Source: Burkholderiaceae bacterium
Lineage (GTDB): Bacteria; Pseudomonadota; Gammaproteobacteria; Burkholderiales; Burkholderiaceae_C
Assembly (NCBI GenBank): GCA_023150375.1
Contig: JAKLLA010000025.1
Span: forward strand, 1-50,188
Direction of reading: 5' to 3'
DNA length: 50,188 bases
Under the pieces are notes generated by a model. It made no database searches. It was not told where the DNA came from and was given only the letters and a program-made list of their open reading frames with translations. Made by a program: the position numbers and the translations under genes. This document shows, one piece after another, positions 38,638 through 47,762 of the stretch (positions within the stretch are counted from its first letter, which is position 1; each line of letters begins with the position of its first letter).

Positions 38638-40230
38638 TCAGCCTCCGCGCACGGTGTAGTGGACGTGCAGCTGCCCTCCCGGCGGCAGCACCCGGTCCGG
38701 GAAGTCCAGCGCCACCCAGCCGACCGCCACCGGCTGGCGCTCGCGGTCGCGCAGCCGGTCGCCGTCCAGCCGGAGCAGGATCTGGCCCAGGCCGTTGCCG
38801 AGCATCTCGCGCAGCACCCCGGCCGAGGCGCTGTCGACCCGCCAGCGCAGCGTGTCGTCGGCCGCCAGATCGGCCTGCCCGGCCAGCCAGCGCGCGTTGC
38901 CGCCGGGCTGCTGCACCCGCGCCTCGACCAGCCGGGTGGCCTGCAGCTTGACCGCATCCGGGTCCAGCGGCGCCGAGAACAGCGCCAGCCAGCCCCTCTC
39001 GAGGAAGAGCGCCAGCGCCTCGCCGAGGGTCAGCACCGACTCGGGCGGCTCGATGCGCAGGATCCGGGTGAGCTTGGGCTCGAACCCCGGCCCTTCCGGT
39101 CCCTGCGGCCCGCGCGGCCCGGTGGCCCCGGTCGGACCCGGCGGACCGGCCTGTCCTGCAGGTCCCGTCGGCCCGGGTGGACCGGTCGGCCCGGTCGGCC
39201 CGGTCGCGCCGACGCTGCCCTGGGGCCCCGGAGCCCCCACCGGCCCCGGTGGCCCCGCTGGACCCGCATCGCCCGGCGCCCCCGGAAAACCGGGCGAGCC
39301 CATCGGGCCGGCCGCGCCGGGTTCTCCCGGCGGACCGGGAGGACCGGGCGGCCCGCTGGCACCCGCGGCCCCGGCCGGACCGGTATCGCCGGGCGATCCC
39401 GGAGGACCAGGCGGCCCCGCCGGCCCGGCCTCTCCTGCAGGTCCGGCCGGACCGACCTCGCCCGGCGGGCCCGGGGGGCCGACCGCCCCGATCGCCCCGG
39501 CCGGTCCCGGCGGCCCGCTGCCTCCCGCCTCGCCCGGGGCACCGGCGGGCCCCTGCGGCCCCGCTTCACCGGCCGGTCCGGCCGGTCCGGCCGGACCGGG
39601 GGGGCCGGGCGGACCGGCCGGGCCCCCCTCGCCGGCGGGACCGGGCTCCCCAGGCGGGCCCGCGGGGCCGGCCGGCCCCGGCGAGCCGGCCGCGCCGGGG
39701 TCGCCGTCGTAGCGCCAGCGCCCCGCGCCATCCTGGTAGAAGTGGCCACCGTGTCCATGGGCGGCCGGCACCAGCCAGAGCGCGCTGTCCTGCTCGACCT
39801 GCAGGCCCGCCTCGTCGCGCCAGACCCGGCCCAGCGCGATCGCGTCGTCGGGCACGGCCGCGTCGGCGGCCTGCAGCCGCACCAGGCCCAGGGTGCGCAG
39901 CAGGGTCGGCTGGTCGTCCAGGCGCAGGGTCGGCTCGTCGATGTTCTCGCCGGCCAGCAGCACCGTCCAGGGCCCGCTGCCGGCCTCGACCTCGAGGGCC
40001 AGGCCCTCGACGATGCCCAGGCGCACCCCCGCGGCGGTGAAGGCCACGCCCGGGGCGAGTGCCAGCGCCGCACCGTCGACCGTCAGGCGCAGCCCCCAGG
40101 CGATGCGTCCCAGGCCGAGCGCGGTGCGCAGGTCGACCACGGCGTCGGCCAGGGTCTGCTGCAGGTGTTCCAGATGCGCCGGCGTGACGCGCAGGCCGTC
40201 GCGGAAGAAGGTACGGGCGTCGGTGGTCAT
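38638..40230 (-). CDS. Collagen-like tail-fibre protein
   Basis: A 530-residue protein in three parts. Residues 1-175 are a globular N-terminal domain (begins [20 protein letters not shown]) that probably attaches to the baseplate. Residues 176-382 are 69 uninterrupted Gly-X-Y triplets, expected to form a collagen triple helix about 60 nm long if fully folded. Residues 383-530 form a C-terminal domain ending in [18 protein letters not shown], likely a trimerising tip or receptor-binding head. It overlaps the upstream gene by 4 bp (ATGA). Such collagen-like stalks are known in phage and phage-tail-like fibres. Role as the fibre is inferred from place and architecture. Confidence 0.88.
   Translation of the reverse strand: MTTDARTFFRDGLRVTPAHLEHLQQTLADAVVDLRTALGLGRIAWGLRLTVDGAALALAPGVAFTAAGVRLGIVEGLALEVEAGSGPWTVLLAGENIDEPTLRLDDQPTLLRTLGLVRLQAADAAVPDDAIALGRVWRDEAGLQVEQDSALWLVPAAHGHGGHFYQDGAGRWRYDGDPGAAGSPGPAGPAGPPGEPGPAGEGGPAGPPGPPGPAGPAGPAGEAGPQGPAGAPGEAGGSGPPGPAGAIGAVGPPGPPGEVGPAGPAGEAGPAGPPGPPGSPGDTGPAGAAGASGPPGPPGPPGEPGAAGPMGSPGFPGAPGDAGPAGPPGPVGAPGPQGSVGATGPTGPTGPPGPTGPAGQAGPPGPTGATGPRGPQGPEGPGFEPKLTRILRIEPPESVLTLGEALALFLERGWLALFSAPLDPDAVKLQATRLVEARVQQPGGNARWLAGQADLAADDTLRWRVDSASAGVLREMLGNGLGQILLRLDGDRLRDRERQPVAVGWVALDFPDRVLPPGGQLHVHYTVRGG
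39085..39705 (-). repeat. Gly-X-Y repeat tract (69 triplets)
   Basis: The DNA is a long run of GGN-CCN-like codons, common triplets being GPA, GPP and GEP/GEA. Because GGNCCN reads similarly on both strands, an antisense frame also looks collagen-like; that frame is a by-product. Confidence 0.9.
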
Positions 40231-41909
40231 GGGGCAAGCGTCCGGTAGAAGACGGTGGCGCGGGTCAGCGTGACCTGGCCGCTGCCGTGCAGGCGCAGCT
40301 TCAGGCGCAGCTGCTGGTCGGCGATCTCGCCGCGGGCGGCCGAGGCGGGGCTGGCCGGCGTCAGCCGCACGGTGCCGCTGCTGGGCGTGGGCGTGAACCC
40401 GGGGGCCACCTGGGGCAGCGCGTGGCCGGCCAGCACCGGCACCACGCCCGGGCGCAGGTCGTCGCTGCGCGGCGTGCCCAGCACCCGCAGGCGCCCGGCG
40501 GGCTGCAGCGCTGCGCCGCCGCGGCGCACCGCCACGGCCAGCGGCCGGAACGGCGGGCCGGGCAGGCTGCGGCGCAGGCGGACGAAGTCGGGGTCGGCCT
40601 CCGCCGCGCCCTCGTCGGACGGGCCGGAGGCGGCCGCCCCGGGCGGCTCGGAGAGCGGCCACTCGCAGCCGCCCCGGGTGGCGCTCAGCTCGACCCACCA
40701 GAACGGCGCCTGCGCGCCCGGCTCCAGCCGGACCGGCCGCGCCAGGGCCAGCTCCACCCAGCGCAGCGCCCCGGCGGCCTCGCCGGGCGCCGGCTCCAGC
40801 ACGGCCGGCGTGAAGCGGGCCGCAGGCAGCGGGGTCAGCGGATGCTCGGCATTGCCCTGGTAGAGCACGGCCGCGATCTCCGCGCCGGCAAAGCCGGCCG
40901 GCAGCAGCAGCGGCAGGCGCAGGCCGGTCAGCTCGGCCAGCGGCGCCAGCCAGGCGGCCGGCAGGCGCGCGGCGTAGCTGTGCGCGGGGTCGAGCACCAG
41001 GCGGGCGGCCGGGTTGGTGGCGGGATCGGGCAGCGGCCAGCCCCGCCAGGCCGGCATGCGCCCGCTCACGCCCAGGTCGACCTGCACCACCTCCCAGGTC
41101 GCACTGTCGGCGGGCAGCGGCAGAGAAGCCTCGACCTCCTGCTCGGCCTCGCCGCCGAAGGTCCGCCCGGCCGGCGGCAGCACCACCTCGTGCCGGCGCA
41201 CATAGGTCAGCTCCAGCGTCAGCGCATGCGCACAGGGCGTGCCCGAACGCAGCGTGAGGGTCGGGTTCGCGCCCTGGGCCAGCGCGGCCTGCAGCTCGGC
41301 GGTCAGCGGCACCTGGACCTCGAAGGCCGGCACCGCGCCGCCCGAGGCGCTCAGCGGCGCCGCGCCGGGACGCGACCAGACGCGCTGGCCGCCGATCTCG
41401 AGCAGCAGGTCCTTCGGCGCCCCGGGCAGCAGCAGGGTCAGGTCGCGCGCCACCTCGGCGGCCGGCACCGGGGCGGTGAAGGTCAGCTCCAGCCGCTCGG
41501 TCTGCACCTCGGCGAAGTCGACCCCCGCCTGCGCCAGCTGGGTGGCGCTCAGGCTCATCGCGGTGAAGCTGCTGCCCGCCCAGCGGCGCAGCAGGCTGAG
41601 CCGGCGACCCGTGGGCAGCTGCAGCGAGGCCACCGTGCGCAGCGTGCCGAAGTCGATCACCACCACCGCGCCACCCGCGCCCTGGCGCACCTGGGCGACC
41701 TGGCCGGCCGCGATGCGCCCGGCCTCCTCGACGCGGATCGTCGCCGTGGCCTGGGTGACGATGGCATCGGCCGGCAGCGCCGTCGTGCGGCTGGACTCGA
41801 CCACACCGTGCACGAGCAGGAAGGGCAGGCGCGCAGCCTCCACGCTCAGCCACTGCGACGGCTGCGCCGTGGCCCAGGCGGCGGTCATCGCGTCGACGGC
41901 AGCGATCAC
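40227..41909 (-). CDS. Unknown tail-cluster protein, beta-rich
   Basis: A 560-residue protein with no family I recognise. It appears mostly beta-stranded: segments such as [20 protein letters not shown] and [13 protein letters not shown] alternate with Pro/Ala-rich loops, suggesting several jelly-roll or Ig-like domains. There is no signal peptide or membrane segment. The start is a GTG 13 bp after the upstream stop; an in-frame ATG seven codons later is an alternative. The end overlaps the collagen-like gene by 4 bp. Position between PASTA proteins and the fibre suggests a structural or fibre-connecting component. Confidence 0.72.
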   Translation of the reverse strand: MIAAVDAMTAAWATAQPSQWLSVEAARLPFLLVHGVVESSRTTALPADAIVTQATATIRVEEAGRIAAGQVAQVRQGAGGAVVVIDFGTLRTVASLQLPTGRRLSLLRRWAGSSFTAMSLSATQLAQAGVDFAEVQTERLELTFTAPVPAAEVARDLTLLLPGAPKDLLLEIGGQRVWSRPGAAPLSASGGAVPAFEVQVPLTAELQAALAQGANPTLTLRSGTPCAHALTLELTYVRRHEVVLPPAGRTFGGEAEQEVEASLPLPADSATWEVVQVDLGVSGRMPAWRGWPLPDPATNPAARLVLDPAHSYAARLPAAWLAPLAELTGLRLPLLLPAGFAGAEIAAVLYQGNAEHPLTPLPAARFTPAVLEPAPGEAAGALRWVELALARPVRLEPGAQAPFWWVELSATRGGCEWPLSEPPGAAASGPSDEGAAEADPDFVRLRRSLPGPPFRPLAVAVRRGGAALQPAGRLRVLGTPRSDDLRPGVVPVLAGHALPQVAPGFTPTPSSGTVRLTPASPASAARGEIADQQLRLKLRLHGSGQVTLTRATVFYRTLAP

Positions 41910-41922
41910 GGCAGTCGATCCG

Positions 41923-42432
41923 TCAGACGCCGAAGGCCTTGGCCGCGCCCAGCGCCACCATCACCGCATTCAGGTCGCTGCCGGCGTCGCCGCCGACCGC
42001 CACGCCCTTGGCCTGCAGCGTCGCCAGCGCCTGACCGCGCTCGGCCTCGCTGAGCGTCTGGCTCTCGGCGTACTTCGACACCAGCGCGCTCATGGTGGCG
42101 TCGTTCTTCAGGAAGTCGTCGTAGAGGCTGCCCAGCGGGCGCTCCTGCCAGCCCGTGAACCCCCCCGCGATCGCACCGCCGGGCAGCACCCGGCCGTTGG
42201 TCATCACCAGGTCGACCTTGCTGCCCCGGGCCACCAGGCTGCCCGCGCGCGGGGTCTGGCTCAGCACCTTGGGCGAGCGGTACAGCTGCTGCATGTTCTC
42301 GACGATCTCGGGGCGGACCACCACCTCCGAGACGAAGGCGTTGTCGCGCAGGATCCTGGCGCTGGCCGCGGAGAAGTTCGTCGTCGCCAGGTTCAGGGAC
42401 GCCAGGTTCATCGTCGGCAGGGAGGTGGCCAT
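41923..42432 (-). CDS. PASTA-like tail-cluster protein, short
   Basis: A 169-residue protein. Residues about 50-85 contain a partial PASTA-like unit (VLSQTPRAGSLVARGSKVDL), the same QxPxxG-xxxxG pattern seen twice in the neighbouring gene. The C-terminal part (LSEAERGQALATLQAKGVAV) looks helical with an EF-loop-like or linker character. GGAGG lies 7 nt before the chosen ATG (MATSLPTMN). No export signal, unlike PASTA proteins that bind peptidoglycan as kinases or PBPs. Confidence 0.7.
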   Translation of the reverse strand: MATSLPTMNLASLNLATTNFSAASARILRDNAFVSEVVVRPEIVENMQQLYRSPKVLSQTPRAGSLVARGSKVDLVMTNGRVLPGGAIAGGFTGWQERPLGSLYDDFLKNDATMSALVSKYAESQTLSEAERGQALATLQAKGVAVGGDAGSDLNAVMVALGAAKAFGV

Positions 42433-42496
42433 CGAAGTGCCTCCGGAAGGAAACAAGGGGTGAAGGGGTCTGCGGGCAGGACGGGCGGTCGGCCTC

Positions 42497-43207
42497 TCAG
42501 GTCACCGAGGTGCTGCCGATCTCCAGGCCCACCGCGGCCAGCGCGCGGCTGGCCTCGGCCAGCGTCAGCCCGGCCAGGTTCGGCACCGTGACGATCGAGG
42601 ACTCCATCTCGGCGCTGACGATCAGCCGCACCGGGGCACCGGTGCTGCCCACCCAGCTGCCCGCCGGCGGCTGCTGCGCCAGCACCACCGCGTTCTGGTA
42701 CTGCGCGGGCGGGTTGGTCTTGGGAATGGAGTCGCCGGCCACGTTCAGGATGGCGTCGACGGCGATGGCCGGGCCGGCCAGCGCGGCCAGCGCCTGCGTC
42801 AGCGGCCGGCCGAACAGATCGGGCATGCGCGACTGGTTCGCGCTCAGCGTGACCGCCACCGGCGCGGCCACCGGCACGGTGATCGTGACGCTGGCATCGG
42901 CGCAGCCCGCCGCACTGACGTGCAGCTGCCAGTCCCCGGCGGTCAGCCCGGCGAGCTGGTGCGCGCTCTGGCCGGGGAAGGGCGCGATCGCCGCGATCGC
43001 CCGCCCGCCGGTGACGGGCAGCGCGACGACGCGGGCGTCGCTGCGCGCCCCGCCGGCGTCGCTCACGCCGACGGACACCGCGTGGCCGCCGAGCGCGTCG
43101 ACCGCGTCGAACAGCGTGCCGATCGCGTCGACGAGGGCATTCCAGGCTTGGGCGGTGACGGGGCGTCCAGGATCGGCGTGGACGAGGGCCGGCTTGGTGA
43201 GAGGCAT
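42497..43207 (-). CDS. PASTA-domain tail-cluster protein
   Basis: A 236-residue cytoplasmic-type protein. The N-terminus has DPGRPVTAQAWNALVDAIG, a pattern that looks like a baseplate-attachment segment and has a cousin in the N-terminus of the collagen-like protein. A beta-rich domain (about 45-125) follows. Then come one full PASTA unit (MPDLFGRPLTQALAALAG to QQPPAGSWVG, about 128-198) and a final half-unit VPNLAGLTLAEASRAL. PASTA units are known to bind peptidoglycan stem peptides or beta-lactams, so target-cell-wall contact is a reasonable hypothesis. AGGA precedes the ATG. Confidence 0.8.
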   Translation of the reverse strand: MPLTKPALVHADPGRPVTAQAWNALVDAIGTLFDAVDALGGHAVSVGVSDAGGARSDARVVALPVTGGRAIAAIAPFPGQSAHQLAGLTAGDWQLHVSAAGCADASVTITVPVAAPVAVTLSANQSRMPDLFGRPLTQALAALAGPAIAVDAILNVAGDSIPKTNPPAQYQNAVVLAQQPPAGSWVGSTGAPVRLIVSAEMESSIVTVPNLAGLTLAEASRALAAVGLEIGSTSVT

Positions 43208-43289
43208 GGGGCGGTCCTGGTGCGAGGGTCGGTGAAGGGGGCGGCGAAAGGGGCCGTGAAAGGGGGCGGGCGCGGGTTCGTCGGGAGGT

Positions 43290-44897
43290 TCAGGCCGGCG
43301 GGGCAGGCGCCGGCCACAGCCGGGTGCCGTGCACGATCAGGCCCTCGGGCTCGACGCTGCCGGCCTCGCGCAGCACGCCGTGGCCCAGGCTCCAGCGGTC
43401 GTCGGCGTACTCGACCGCGAGGTAGACACCGGCCGGGCGGAAGCGCTCCAGCGCCTGGCGGATGCGCTCGCGCACCTCGAGGCGGCCGCTCGGCGCGTCG
43501 CTGCCCGGCGCATCGTCGAGCGTGGCAAAGCGCCGCGGCAGCCACAGCGTGCAGGTGTAGGGCTGGCGCTCGCGCCAGGCAAAGCCGATGTCGGCGGCCG
43601 GTGCCGCCGCGGCATCGGCCCAGACCGCGCCGTCGAAGCGACCGGCACACCAGATCGGCAGGGCCGCGACGGCCTGCGGCGCCGCGGGGACCTCACCCGC
43701 GTCCCCGGCGTCGGCGGCGCCCTGCGCCTCGCTGCCGAAGGTGGCCTCGCGCACGAAGAAGCACAGCCGGGTGCTGCCCACCGCCAGGGTGATCGGCGGC
43801 ACCCGCCCGCCGGCATGCGGCAGCAGCCCGTCGGCGGCCGAGGCCACCGGGCGGCAGACCCCGAAGGTCGCCACCCGGTCGCCGTGGGCCTGCGGATCGT
43901 CCGCATCGCCGAAGACGAAGTCCAGCCCCGGCACGGCGGCGGCGGCGTCGGCGAACACGCCGCCGTCGATCGAGAAGGCGCGTGCGCCGGCCTCGACGCC
44001 GTCCAGCTCGACCAGGCCGGAGGCGCGCCAGCGCAGCGTCTGGCCCGCGGCCAGCCGGTCGGCATAGACCAGCGCATGGCCGCGGCCGACGTCGACCAGC
44101 ATCGGCCAGAAGCAGCGCTCGTCGCGCGCGACCAGGATCACGTCGGTGGCCACCGGGCCGAAGCCCAGGCGCTGCAGGGTGAAGCGCTCGCGGTGTGCCC
44201 GCGGGGCGGGCTCGAGATCGACGGCCTCCTCGGGGTTCTCCTCCAGCGCCAGCCAGTCGGCCCGCGGTGCCGGCGCCGCCTCGGGCCGCAGCCGGTCGCG
44301 GGCCTCGAGCAGGTGCCAGAAGTCGTCGCCGCGGCGGTGCAGCGCCCCGGGCTCGAGCTGCAGCAGCGCCGCAGCGGCGTGCAGCAGCGCGAGCGGGCTG
44401 CCGTTGCCGCCGCGATGCACCGCGATCAGCTCGACCACGAGGCGGCGCTGCGCCTGCAGCCAGGCGGCATGGCCGGTGAGCGCCAGCAGGGCGCCGGCCA
44501 TGCGCGCGGCGATCTGGTCGTCGGTCTCGCCGCCTTCGGCCGGCCAGAGCGCGCCGGCCAGCGCCACCGCATCGGGCAGCACGGCCAGCGCGGTCGCCCG
44601 CGTGGCCGGGTCGGCCAACGCCTCGGCCAGCGGGCCCAGTGCGGCCAGGCGGCGCAGGGTGACGTCGAACAGCTCCTCGCGCAGGCCGTGCAGGCCGGCC
44701 AGGCGGCGCAGGTCGACCTGCTCCTGCGCCTCGCCGAGGCGGTGCGCCCGCCGCACCCGGCCGAGATCGGCGGTGAGCCGGTCCAGGTGACCGGCCAGCC
44801 CGTGCACCACGGCGCCGAACAGGCTGCCCGGCGCGTCCAGCGCCAGGTGACGCGGGAAGCGCGACAGCACGGTGCGGGCGCGGGGGCTGAGGGTCAT
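43290..44897 (-). CDS. Large tail/baseplate protein, gpI/Afp12-position, family unclear
   Basis: A 535-residue protein directly after the gpJ-like gene, the slot taken by gpI in phages and by Afp12-type proteins in injection systems. The first 200 residues are helical (DRLTADLGRVRRAHRLGEAQ, RRLAGLHGLREELF), resembling the wedge-binding part of tail protein I. The middle is beta-rich, and the end RIRQALERFRPAGVYLAVEY echoes the IxxxLxxxxPAGV pattern seen in gpI-like proteins. The ATG giving MTLSPRAR is chosen. It is linked to the gpJ gene through a 16-codon bridging ORF. Confidence 0.72.
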   Translation of the reverse strand: MTLSPRARTVLSRFPRHLALDAPGSLFGAVVHGLAGHLDRLTADLGRVRRAHRLGEAQEQVDLRRLAGLHGLREELFDVTLRRLAALGPLAEALADPATRATALAVLPDAVALAGALWPAEGGETDDQIAARMAGALLALTGHAAWLQAQRRLVVELIAVHRGGNGSPLALLHAAAALLQLEPGALHRRGDDFWHLLEARDRLRPEAAPAPRADWLALEENPEEAVDLEPAPRAHRERFTLQRLGFGPVATDVILVARDERCFWPMLVDVGRGHALVYADRLAAGQTLRWRASGLVELDGVEAGARAFSIDGGVFADAAAAVPGLDFVFGDADDPQAHGDRVATFGVCRPVASAADGLLPHAGGRVPPITLAVGSTRLCFFVREATFGSEAQGAADAGDAGEVPAAPQAVAALPIWCAGRFDGAVWADAAAAPAADIGFAWRERQPYTCTLWLPRRFATLDDAPGSDAPSGRLEVRERIRQALERFRPAGVYLAVEYADDRWSLGHGVLREAGSVEPEGLIVHGTRLWPAPAPPA

Positions 44898-44944
44898 GGT
44901 CGGGTTCCGGGCGGCTGCGGGTCGGGTTCGGGTCGGTCCCTCAC
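44894..44944 (-). CDS. Bridging mini-ORF, 16 codons, gpJ-gpI junction
   Basis: A GTG start overlaps the gpJ stop (GTGA) and the TGA stop overlaps the next gene's ATG (ATGA). The predicted peptide is RDRPEPDPQPPGTRP after the initiator: proline-rich and unlikely to fold. Its most likely value is translational coupling rather than the peptide itself. Confidence 0.3.
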   Translation of the reverse strand: MRDRPEPDPQPPGTRP

Positions 44945-46761
44945 CCGGCCAGACTGGCTTCAGTGGTCGCCAGGCTGCGGATCCAGGGCTGCTGGCTGGC
45001 GTCGATGCCCAGCGTGAGGTTGCGCTCGACGGTCTTGAGGCCCTCGTCCATGTACTCGGCGACATACTGGACTTCGGCCACGGCGTAGTCCTCCTGGTCC
45101 GGCAGGGCGCCGCGCAGCCCTTCGGGCGTGACCTCGGTCAGCGTGCCCAGCAGGCTGCGCAGACGCGTCAGCAGGTCGCCGCGCACGCGGGCCAGCTCGG
45201 CCCCCGCCTCGCGGGCGGCGTACAGGCCGCGGCGTTCGACCTGCACGGTGAGGTCCAGCGCCACCAGGGCGCCGCGCAGCCGGATGTCGACACCGTCGGC
45301 CGCCAGGCGGGCGCGCCGGGTGGGTGGCGTCATCAGGTTGGCACGCCCCCGGCGCTCGGCATCGGCCATGCCGGCACGCCAGGGGAAGAGCGTGAAGGTC
45401 ACGTCCTGCACGCCGTCGACCGCCATCAGCGCCGCGACCAGGCGGTTGTAGACCACCGCCTCGCCGATGCCCAGGGCATCCACCGCCGCCGCCAGCGCGC
45501 CCCGCACCGCCTGCGCCAGGGCCTGCTTGCCGGCCATGTCGAGCTGCGCGCTGGCCGGCGTGACCACGATGTCCAGCCCGAGGTCGTACCAGACGTCGTC
45601 GCCCACCGTCGGCGCCTCCGGGGCGGCCTCGGCGGGATCCATGCCCGCACCCGGGCCCAGGCCGATGCCGGCCGCCTCGGGCACCAGCAGGTTGTGCACC
45701 ACCCGCACGCCGGCCGGCCGGACCCGGTGGATGGCCTCGAGCGCCGCACGGGCATGGGCCGCATCGAGGTCGGCCGCGATGGTCACGCGGACCGTGCCGG
45801 GCGCCGAGACCGGGTCCTCGTCGACCCGCACGTCCTGCGCGCGGATGCCGGCGATGCCGGTGAGCGCCCCGACGATCGCCCCGGGGGTGGCGGCCCCGCC
45901 GGTCTCGAGGGCGCGGGCGACGCGGCGGCGCAGCGCCTCGTCGTCCTCGGCCTGGCCGGCGAAGCCCAGGTCCTGCGGGTTGGTCGCCGCGGCGATGCCG
46001 AGGATGGGCCGGTGGATCACGGTCAGCGTGCCGGCGCGCGCGGCGCCGGCCGGGCCGTCCACCTGCGCGGCCACCGGCACCGCCACCGACAGCGCGCCGG
46101 CGCGCAGCGTGCGCGCCGCGGTGGTCTGCACCGTCACCGGCGGCACTTCCGACGAGCTGACCAGCGCGGCGGCCGGGATCACGATGTCCGCCGGGGCCGG
46201 CGTGGCGCGGCTGAAGACCACCTCGCCGGTGGCCGCCGCCCGGCTGCGCCGGGGCACGCCGACCAGCGCAGCCAGCTGGTCCAGGTCGCGCCCGGCCGCC
46301 GTGTCGAGGAAGGCGGCCTGGTAGACCGTCTCGAGCTGCCGCGACAGCACCGCGTACTCGCGCGCGAAGGACTCGGCCAGCGTGCGCACGATCGAGCCGG
46401 GATTGCGGTCGGTCAGCTGCGGCGCGGGCGCCAGGCCGGGACGGGCCTCGTAGCTGACCCAGAAGCGGCTGCCCAGGTCCGGCAGCGCCACGCCGGGCAG
46501 CGGCAGGCCGGCCGCATCGATGCGCCAGGCCAGCACGCCATCGGGGCCCACCTCCAGATCGGTGCCGGGCAGGAAGCGGCGGTAGGCCCCCTGGTGCAGG
46601 CCGTGCAGCCGCACCGAGGCCGGCAGCGCGTCGGCCCCCAGCCCGAGGCGGAAGGGGGCATGTTCGGGCAGGTAGACATGGTCCTCGCGCACCACGCCAC
46701 CGGTCAGCGCGGCGAGCAGGTCGTCGACGAAGACGCCGTAGGGTTCGGCGGCGTAGCTCAT
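44941..46761 (-). CDS. Baseplate J/gp6-like wedge protein
   Basis: A 606-residue baseplate_J-family protein, the wedge that forms the ring around the hub in contractile tails (Afp11/gp6/gpJ). Family features are LDQLAALVGVPRRSRAAATG, the beta-rich central block (about 200-260), and the GxAEDDEALRRRVARAL helix near 285 with TPGAIVGAL after it. The C-terminal 150 residues continue with further alpha-beta repeats (DGVQDVTFTLF). Length is between phage gpJ (about 300) and Afp11 (over 800). GGAGG stands 9 nt before the ATG, inside the 33-codon bridging ORF. Confidence 0.9.
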   Translation of the reverse strand: MSYAAEPYGVFVDDLLAALTGGVVREDHVYLPEHAPFRLGLGADALPASVRLHGLHQGAYRRFLPGTDLEVGPDGVLAWRIDAAGLPLPGVALPDLGSRFWVSYEARPGLAPAPQLTDRNPGSIVRTLAESFAREYAVLSRQLETVYQAAFLDTAAGRDLDQLAALVGVPRRSRAAATGEVVFSRATPAPADIVIPAAALVSSSEVPPVTVQTTAARTLRAGALSVAVPVAAQVDGPAGAARAGTLTVIHRPILGIAAATNPQDLGFAGQAEDDEALRRRVARALETGGAATPGAIVGALTGIAGIRAQDVRVDEDPVSAPGTVRVTIAADLDAAHARAALEAIHRVRPAGVRVVHNLLVPEAAGIGLGPGAGMDPAEAAPEAPTVGDDVWYDLGLDIVVTPASAQLDMAGKQALAQAVRGALAAAVDALGIGEAVVYNRLVAALMAVDGVQDVTFTLFPWRAGMADAERRGRANLMTPPTRRARLAADGVDIRLRGALVALDLTVQVERRGLYAAREAGAELARVRGDLLTRLRSLLGTLTEVTPEGLRGALPDQEDYAVAEVQYVAEYMDEGLKTVERNLTLGIDASQQPWIRSLATTEASLAG

Positions 46762-46859
46762 GGCAGGGCCCTCCGGTCTCGGCCCGATCCCCGGCGCTCG
46801 TGGGCGGGCCGGCCTGCGGGCGCGCCCAGGCAGCTGCGCCCGGTCTCGCAGCGGTTCAT
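46758..46859 (-). CDS. Bridging mini-ORF, 33 codons, gp25-gpJ junction
   Basis: ATG overlaps the gp25 stop by 4 nt (ATGA) and its TGA overlaps the gpJ start by 4 nt. The peptide begins MNRCETGRSCLG and is very basic, with two cysteines. The Shine-Dalgarno of gpJ lies inside it. Either a tiny real protein or, more likely, a relay that keeps ribosomes on the message across a 94-bp gap. Confidence 0.35.
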   Translation of the reverse strand: MNRCETGRSCLGAPAGRPAHERRGSGRDRRALP

Positions 46860-47329
46860 GCGCCGGTCTCCAGGCTGAAGGGGACCACCAGGTTGCGCGG
46901 CACGTCCTGCCCGATCAGGCGCAGCGTCAGGACGATGCGCACCGTGCCGCGCTGCGCCGCATCGGCACCGACCGTGCAGCGCTCGATGCGCTCGATGCGC
47001 GGCTCGTGGCTCAGGCACTCCAGCACGTCGCGCTTGATCAGGTGGCGGGTGCGCTCGGTGTTGGGCTCCCCGATGCGCTCGTGGTGGCGCGAGCCGTAGG
47101 TCGGGTGGCCCAGCGCGGCCAGTTCGCCGCGACGCGTCTTCAGGCGGTTGACCAGCAGCTGGTCGGCAGCAGCCAGGTCGCGGGCCACCGCAATGTCGCG
47201 CAGGCCGGGGCGCTGCGCCACCGCCAGGTCGGCGTCCTCCCAGCCGCCGGCCGGACCCGGCCAGTGCAGCGCCAGGTCGCGGCCGAGGCGGCGCATCAGC
47301 ACGTCGAGGTCGGCACGGGGAGCAGGCAT
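46856..47329 (-). CDS. gp25/gpW-like baseplate wedge protein
   Basis: A 157-residue protein of the GPW/gp25 family, a lysozyme-like fold without enzymatic role that initiates sheath assembly on the baseplate (Afp9 equivalent). Seen motifs: GRDLALHWPG, then RDIAVARDLAAADQLLVNRL, GELAALGHPTYGSR near 70-83, and the C-terminal HEPRIERIERCTV with VRIVLTLRLIG. It lies between PAAR and gpJ genes as in other contractile systems. The ATG has only a weak Shine-Dalgarno, and PAAR ends 84 bp upstream. Confidence 0.93.
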   Translation of the reverse strand: MPAPRADLDVLMRRLGRDLALHWPGPAGGWEDADLAVAQRPGLRDIAVARDLAAADQLLVNRLKTRRGELAALGHPTYGSRHHERIGEPNTERTRHLIKRDVLECLSHEPRIERIERCTVGADAAQRGTVRIVLTLRLIGQDVPRNLVVPFSLETGA

Positions 47330-47413
47330 GGCGGTGTCGTCCAGGTCGGGGTCGGCAAAGGGCGTGACAGGGCGCGCGGGATCGGGTCGGCGTGCGGGCG
47401 TCTCGACAGGCGC

Positions 47414-47749
47414 TCAGGGTGGGTGGTCGTCGCGCAGCCAGGGCGCGGCGCTGGGGCCGAGGATGGTCAGCACGCCGCTGCCGGCCGGAATGCGGTCGCC
47501 CAGGCGCACCAGCCCCTGGCCGGCCACACCGACGCCCGTGCTCACGCCGCTGGCCGGGATCGGCAGCACGTAGGGCACGCCGGAGACGGAATTCACCAGC
47601 TGGCAGAGGCTGCCCGCGGTGGCCAGCGGCAGGCCGCCGGCCAGCGCCGCGGCCTGGGGGATCGCGACGATCACGCCGCTGTCGGGCGCACCGGCGGCTC
47701 CCGGGGAGAGCATCACCGCGCAGCCGATCGAGACGGGGCTTCCAGGCAT
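47414..47749 (-). CDS. PAAR-like spike-tip protein
   Basis: A 111-residue Gly-rich protein in the place of the PAAR tip (Afp10 position). PAAR proteins cap the spike with a sharp metal-bound cone. The PAAR triplets are not exact here. The pattern SIGCAVMLSPGAAGAPDSGV, the short beta turns, and the absence of a signal peptide still fit. Metal-binding His/Cys are few (Cys in IGCAV and SLCQL; one HPP at the end), so metal binding is doubtful. GGAGA precedes the ATG; the gpV gene ends 13 bp upstream. Confidence 0.75.
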   Translation of the reverse strand: MPGSPVSIGCAVMLSPGAAGAPDSGVIVAIPQAAALAGGLPLATAGSLCQLVNSVSGVPYVLPIPASGVSTGVGVAGQGLVRLGDRIPAGSGVLTILGPSAAPWLRDDHPP

Positions 47750-47762
47750 GGGTTTCTCCGGG

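Noticed and set aside
39085-39705. Possible CRISPR-like or satellite array
   Set aside because: The periodicity is 9 bases or multiples from Gly-X-Y codons, without constant repeats and unique spacers.
38795-39712. A + strand frame that also looks collagen-like (Gly-Pro-rich)
   Set aside because: GGNCCN codons are near self-complementary, so antisense of a collagen tract gives Gly-Pro strings. It lacks the perfect Gly every third residue over the whole tract and the flanking domains.
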